A stretch of 64,000 nt of DNA from UBA8752 sp965657965. Lineage in GTDB: Bacteria > Bacteroidota > Bacteroidia > Flavobacteriales_D > Sanyastnellaceae. The stretch spans positions 248,001 to 312,000 of the forward strand of contig CBFHQM010000001.1 in assembly GCA_965657965.1 (NCBI GenBank), given 5' to 3'. Made by a program: the position numbers and the translations under genes. Within the stretch, counting starts at the first letter, position 1, and each line of letters starts with the position of its first letter. This document shows positions 60,481 to 64,000 of this stretch, one piece after another. Below the pieces are notes generated by a model. It did no database searches, was not told the DNA's origin, and worked only from the letters and a program-made list of their open reading frames with translations.

Positions 60481-62517
60481 TCACCCCTTTTTCTTGGCGT
60501 CTTCTGGACGGAACGTGTGCAAAATGGTGCTCTCAAAATGCTTGGCCAGCACAGAGACGCGCTTGGAAACGCTCATTTTTCTTCGCAACAAATCCAACTC
60601 CTCCATGGCCGGGTCTTCGGATGTCGAGGGGTCTTCGGTCAACTCTATCAAACGCGATTTAATCTGAAAGCCTTCTCCACGGGCTTCGTCGAGAAGCAGC
60701 CGGTGCAACGCACTTTCCAATGCCCGCTTCAACTGATGCTCTTCGGTCTCCGGCTCAATGCCATGGCGCTCAAGCCAGTTTTTACTCAAGGTGAATTCGG
60801 ACACCAAAACATCGGCAGTCAGCTCTGCCACTTCCGGGTCGCTCATGCCCAAGTCCTCGGGACCTGGAATGTGACCTGCCACAATGCTCTCTCGAAAGTG
60901 CTGAACAATTCGGTCCACCACAGGATGGCGAATGGCCAGGCCGACGGTATCCAGCTCGTGAAGCATGAACTCCGCCAAGGTTCCCTCAATGGTCAAGGGG
61001 TCTCCATTCTCATCGGTACCGCCTTCTTCGTCTTCGGGCAACTCGATGGTGATTTTATGTCGCCCATACTGGAGCAGCAATCGGAGCAAGTCCTCTTCCC
61101 GGCCGCTCCGTCCAACACGACCTGTTAGCCTGGGAGCACCAATGGGGGCCTCTTTTTTGGGGGCCAAAGAGGGCAGTGGTGCCTTCGCCTCCTTTTCCAA
61201 ACGAGAAACGGCTTGTCGGCCCAATTCACCCAGCAGGTCCTCCACCTGCATCCCCAAACGCGACGCGCTTTCCTGAACATAGACCGTTCGCTTAAGCTCA
61301 TCGGGAACGTTGGCAATGCTCTGCACCACACTTCTCACCAATTCGGTCCGCTTGATGGGATCGTCTGCGGCCTCCTCGTCGAGCAGGTCAATTTTGAAGC
61401 GGATAAAATCCCGGCTGTTCTCGTCCAACCACGCCGTGAGCGCCTCGCTTCCCAAGCGTTTGGCAAAGGTGTCTGGATCCTCTCCGTCGGGCAGAACCGC
61501 CACCTTCACATCGAGGCCTTCGGCCAAAACAATGTCCACACCTCGAATGGCGGCCCGCAACCCTGCTGGATCGCCATCAAACAGCATGGTCATTCGCTTG
61601 CTAAAACGCCGAAGCAACCGGACCTGCTCGATGGTCAATGCGGTTCCCGAGCTGGCGACCACATGTTCTACGCCAGCTTGTCGCATGGCCATGACGTCGG
61701 TATACCCCTCTACCAAAATGGCCCTGTCCTCCCGCGAAATGGCGTTTCGGGCAAGGTGAATCCCATAGAGCGCACGAGACTTGTCGTACAAAGGGCTTTC
61801 CGGGCTGTTCACATACTTCGGCGCCTTCTTGTCTTTTTTGAGCGTCCGACCGCCAAAGCCGATGAACCTGCCCGTGACGTCCCGAATGGGGAAAATCACA
61901 CGGCCTCGGTAGAAGTCGTACAAACTGCCATCTTCACGCTGCTTGCATAGGCCACTGGCCACCAGCCACTTGTCTTGGTAACCGGCCTTTTTCGCCGCTT
62001 CCGCCAAGGCCCCCGGTTGCGACCAAGGACGATCTGGACAATATCCAACGGCAAAATCTTGAAGCGTCGCATCTGCAAAATCTCGCTGGCGGAGGTAGCC
62101 TAGACCCACACTTTTTCCTTCTCCAGTCTCCAAGAGCTGACTGGTAAACCACTTTTGCGCCCACGCCGCCAAGTTGGACAAGCTTTCCCGCTCTGTCTGT
62201 TCTGCCTGCTCTTCGGCCGTGAGTTGACGCTCTTGAATTTCGATTCCATACTTCCCTGCAAGCCAGCGAAGGGCCTCCGGATAGGAGAGCTTTTCGTGCT
62301 CCATCAGAAAGGTCACGGCACTTCCGCCCTTGCCAGAACTGAAATCCTTGAACATGCCCTTACCGGGCACCACATAAAACGAAGGCGTCTTCTCGTTGGT
62401 GAAGGGGCTCATTCCCCTCAGGCTGGTTCCGTTCTTTTTCAATTGAACGAAATCAGAAACCACATCTTCGATGATGGTGGCTTGGAGTATGGCGTCAACG
62501 GTGTCCTTGGGAATCAT
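60481..62517 (-). CDS. dnaG: DNA primase lacking zinc-finger cysteines
   Basis: A 678-residue primase. The N-terminal domain that normally carries a CHC2 zinc site reads GMSPFTNEKTPSF and GMFKDFSSGKGGS. The cysteines and histidine are replaced, so no zinc can be bound there. The catalytic TOPRIM core is intact (FIGFGGRTL, AILVEGYTDVMAM, MLFDGDPAGLRAA), and a C-terminal helicase-binding-like domain follows. I believe this loss is shared by Flavobacteria-type primases. It lies 70 bases after the response-regulator gene on the minus strand. Confidence 0.94.
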   Translation of the reverse strand: MIPKDTVDAILQATIIEDVVSDFVQLKKNGTSLRGMSPFTNEKTPSFYVVPGKGMFKDFSSGKGGSAVTFLMEHEKLSYPEALRWLAGKYGIEIQERQLTAEEQAEQTERESLSNLAAWAQKWFTSQLLETGEGKSVGLGYLRQRDFADATLQDFAVGYCPDRPWSQPGALAEAAKKAGYQDKWLVASGLCKQREDGSLYDFYRGRVIFPIRDVTGRFIGFGGRTLKKDKKAPKYVNSPESPLYDKSRALYGIHLARNAISREDRAILVEGYTDVMAMRQAGVEHVVASSGTALTIEQVRLLRRFSKRMTMLFDGDPAGLRAAIRGVDIVLAEGLDVKVAVLPDGEDPDTFAKRLGSEALTAWLDENSRDFIRFKIDLLDEEAADDPIKRTELVRSVVQSIANVPDELKRTVYVQESASRLGMQVEDLLGELGRQAVSRLEKEAKAPLPSLAPKKEAPIGAPRLTGRVGRSGREEDLLRLLLQYGRHKITIELPEDEEGGTDENGDPLTIEGTLAEFMLHELDTVGLAIRHPVVDRIVQHFRESIVAGHIPGPEDLGMSDPEVAELTADVLVSEFTLSKNWLERHGIEPETEEHQLKRALESALHRLLLDEARGEGFQIKSRLIELTEDPSTSEDPAMEELDLLRRKMSVSKRVSVLAKHFESTILHTFRPEDAKKKG

Positions 62518-62587
62518 GCCTGCACGAAACGGAGAATCAAGTTAGGGCTTCCCCATGGTCTTGGCCACGTTTCAAGACACGAAACCG

Positions 62588-63283
62588 TTAGTCGGCGATC
62601 AACTTGAACCCTTTGCCGTGAACGTTGAGAATCTCGACGCGCGCGTCCTCTTTGAGGTGCTTCCTCAATTTGGCAATGTAAACATCCATGCTGCGTCCGT
62701 TGAAGTAGTTCGCGTCGCCCCAAATGGCATTCAGCGCGAACTCCCTCTCCAAAAGTGCGTTCTTGGACTTGGTCAACAAGAACAGCAGCTCGTTTTCTTT
62801 GGTGGTGAGCCTTTGCGCTTGCCCGTTGAGTTGGATTTCCTGCCGATTGTAGTCATATGCGTACAAGCCAATCGTCATTTCGCCGACCTCATCTTCACCG
62901 TCGGGCAAGGCTGCGGAGCGCCGCAAAATTGCCTCAATTCGGACTTCTAATTCGTCCATAGAAAAAGGCTTGGTCATGTAGTCGTCGGCTCCCGCTTTAA
63001 ACCCTTGTAGCGTGTCTTCGCGCTGGCTTTTTGCCGTCAGAAATAGAATGGGCACATGGCGGTTTAGCCCCCGAATCTCCTCGGCCACTTGGTATCCGTC
63101 CTTGACCGGCATCATTACATCGAGAATGACGAAGTCAAAAGAGCCCACCCGAAACTGTCGAACCCCTTCGGCACCGTCCTGTGCCCAAGTGGTGTTGTAG
63201 CCCTTGCGGTTCAAAAAATCGGAGAGGAGTTTGCCAAGATTGGGGTCGTCTTCGCAAAGAAGGATGTCGAGTTGTTGTTTCAT
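62588..63283 (-). CDS. OmpR-family response regulator, RprY-like
   Basis: A 231-residue two-domain regulator. The receiver has the acidic pair at D12-D13, phosphoacceptor D55 in FVILDVMMP, Thr in FLTAKS and Lys in DYMTKPF. The C-terminal winged helix has LTTKENELLFLLTKSKN, the R-S-M-D-V-Y-I-A-K-L-R-K-H-L recognition helix (GRSMDVYIAKLRKHL) and a wing ending NVHGKGFKLI. It resembles RprY of Bacteroides. It overlaps the kinase gene by ATGA (63280-63283), so the two form a pair. Confidence 0.93.
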   Translation of the reverse strand: MKQQLDILLCEDDPNLGKLLSDFLNRKGYNTTWAQDGAEGVRQFRVGSFDFVILDVMMPVKDGYQVAEEIRGLNRHVPILFLTAKSQREDTLQGFKAGADDYMTKPFSMDELEVRIEAILRRSAALPDGEDEVGEMTIGLYAYDYNRQEIQLNGQAQRLTTKENELLFLLTKSKNALLEREFALNAIWGDANYFNGRSMDVYIAKLRKHLKEDARVEILNVHGKGFKLIAD

Positions 63284-64000
63284 GACGTTGTCGTTAGCGG
63301 AAAAATCAGAGTAAACGTGCTGCCCTTGCCAGGTACACTTACAACGTCAATTTTCGCTCCATGTTGCATCATGACTGCATTCACGTAGCTCAAACCAAGG
63401 CCAAAACCCTTGACGTCGTGGACATTCCCAGTGGGCACGCGATAGAGTTTATCAAAAACCTTGCCTAAATGCTCTTTGGCAATGCCAATGCCATTATCGG
63501 TGAACGATACATGCAACATTCCGTCCTCATTCCACGACCGAACCACAAGCTTCGGCGCGCTCCCGCCATACTTGATCGCATTGTCAACCAAATTGAACAC
63601 CACATTGGTCAAGTGGGTCTTGTCCCCGTCCACAATCGGGTCCGTTGCAGACAATTGACTCGAGGTGCTTCCCCCTTGTTTTTTGATGTGAATGGCATGG
63701 TTTCGAAGAACACCGCGAACCAAGTCATGGAAATTGATGGATTGGCGAAACAGCTCAAGTTCTCCTTGATCGAGCATGGCTGCCCGCAACACGTTTTCGA
63801 CGAGCTGTCCCAGCCGCTTGTTCTCCGATCGAATGAGTTGAACGTAGTACCGCACGTTCGCCTCATCGCTCGCCATTGCCGGGTCAAGTAAAGCTTCCCC
63901 TGCCAACCCTATGGTCGAGATCGGGGTCTTGAGTTCGTGGGTCATGTTGTTGATCAAGTCGCTCTTCAGTCGGTTGAGGCGCTCTGCCTTACGCAATCCA
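63280..64000 (-). CDS. sensor histidine kinase, C-terminal part (RprX-like)
   Basis: The last 240 residues of a kinase that runs off the right edge. The H box is NNMTHELKTPISTIG, the N box NLVDNAIKYGG, the G1 box FTDNGIGIAKEHL, and the G2 box KGFGLGLSYV. The N-terminal sensor part is outside the window. With the overlapping RprY-like gene it forms a two-component system whose signal is unknown. Confidence 0.93.
   Translation of the reverse strand, partial: GLRKAERLNRLKSDLINNMTHELKTPISTIGLAGEALLDPAMASDEANVRYYVQLIRSENKRLGQLVENVLRAAMLDQGELELFRQSINFHDLVRGVLRNHAIHIKKQGGSTSSQLSATDPIVDGDKTHLTNVVFNLVDNAIKYGGSAPKLVVRSWNEDGMLHVSFTDNGIGIAKEHLGKVFDKLYRVPTGNVHDVKGFGLGLSYVNAVMMQHGAKIDVVSVPGKGSTFTLIFPLTTTS

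Overview
This window looks like a chromosomal scaffold from a marine-type Bacteroidota, most likely a member of Flavobacteriales with fairly high GC. The evidence is family content rather than any marker search. It has GldH, two proteins with C-terminal type IX secretion (T9SS) sorting domains, an IPExxxVDY-family protein, a Bacteroidota-type RicT next to gldH, a DksA-like protein with a degenerate zinc finger, and a tRNA promoter matching the Bacteroidota TTG / TAnnTTTG consensus. Two runs of N (56544-56552 and 57942-58285) show that it is a draft assembly, probably metagenome-derived. Coding density is very high, with many ATGA or TTGA stop/start overlaps. No stretch longer than about 250 bases lacks a gene, and I see no CRISPR array, prophage, insertion sequence or rRNA.

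Layout. 1-2.7 kb, plus strand: 3' end of kbl, a DAO-type FAD oxidoreductase, a GbsR/MarR-like regulator and a ferritin. 2.7-7.9 kb, plus strand: a tightly coupled four-gene set of a secreted YfiR-like protein, a secreted helical-repeat protein, a membrane HAMP-SpoIIE phosphatase and a ClC channel/transporter with CBS domains. 8-10.1 kb: secreted M43 metalloprotease with PKD and T9SS domains. 10.2-19.4 kb: a rhodanese lipoprotein, then a minus-strand run that reads VWA protein, AAA+ ATPase, recO, TonB-dependent receptor, holB, ricT, gldH. 19.6-21.6 kb: ispG. 21.5-25.9 kb, minus: ileS-dksA-lspA. 26-30 kb, minus: acpP-fabF-rnc-IPExxxVDY-pyk. 30.2-36.9 kb, minus: recX-prfB-fumC-small lipoprotein-manC, then mlaE-mlaF and an iodotyrosine-deiodinase-like nitroreductase. 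37-42.7 kb: DUF349 protein, a lone receiver-domain protein, a polysaccharide deacetylase and leuS.

42.9-54.9 kb is the most unusual region. A single 3,575-residue secreted protein is built from 16 Cys-rich CNY/CNF repeats with 13 calcium-loop-like motifs, three different large modules each present twice, about 18 tandem HYR-like modules and a T9SS sorting domain. A strong terminator follows, and then a 378-residue secreted protein with thirteen 14-residue head repeats of the YadA/Hep-Hag type. Both are candidate cell-surface adhesins.

54.9-64 kb: tRNA-Gln with its own promoter and terminator, an ALDH8A1-like aldehyde dehydrogenase whose 3' end carries an assembly duplication, an OmpA-type lipoprotein, a Cys-rich lipoprotein interrupted by a 344-N gap, recJ, dnaG lacking its zinc ligands, and an RprX/RprY-like two-component pair that runs off the right edge.

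Most of the window is housekeeping: translation, lipid and isoprenoid synthesis, glycolysis, DNA repair and replication. The accessory interest lies in the surface proteins, the phosphatase-ClC operon and the deiodinase-like enzyme.
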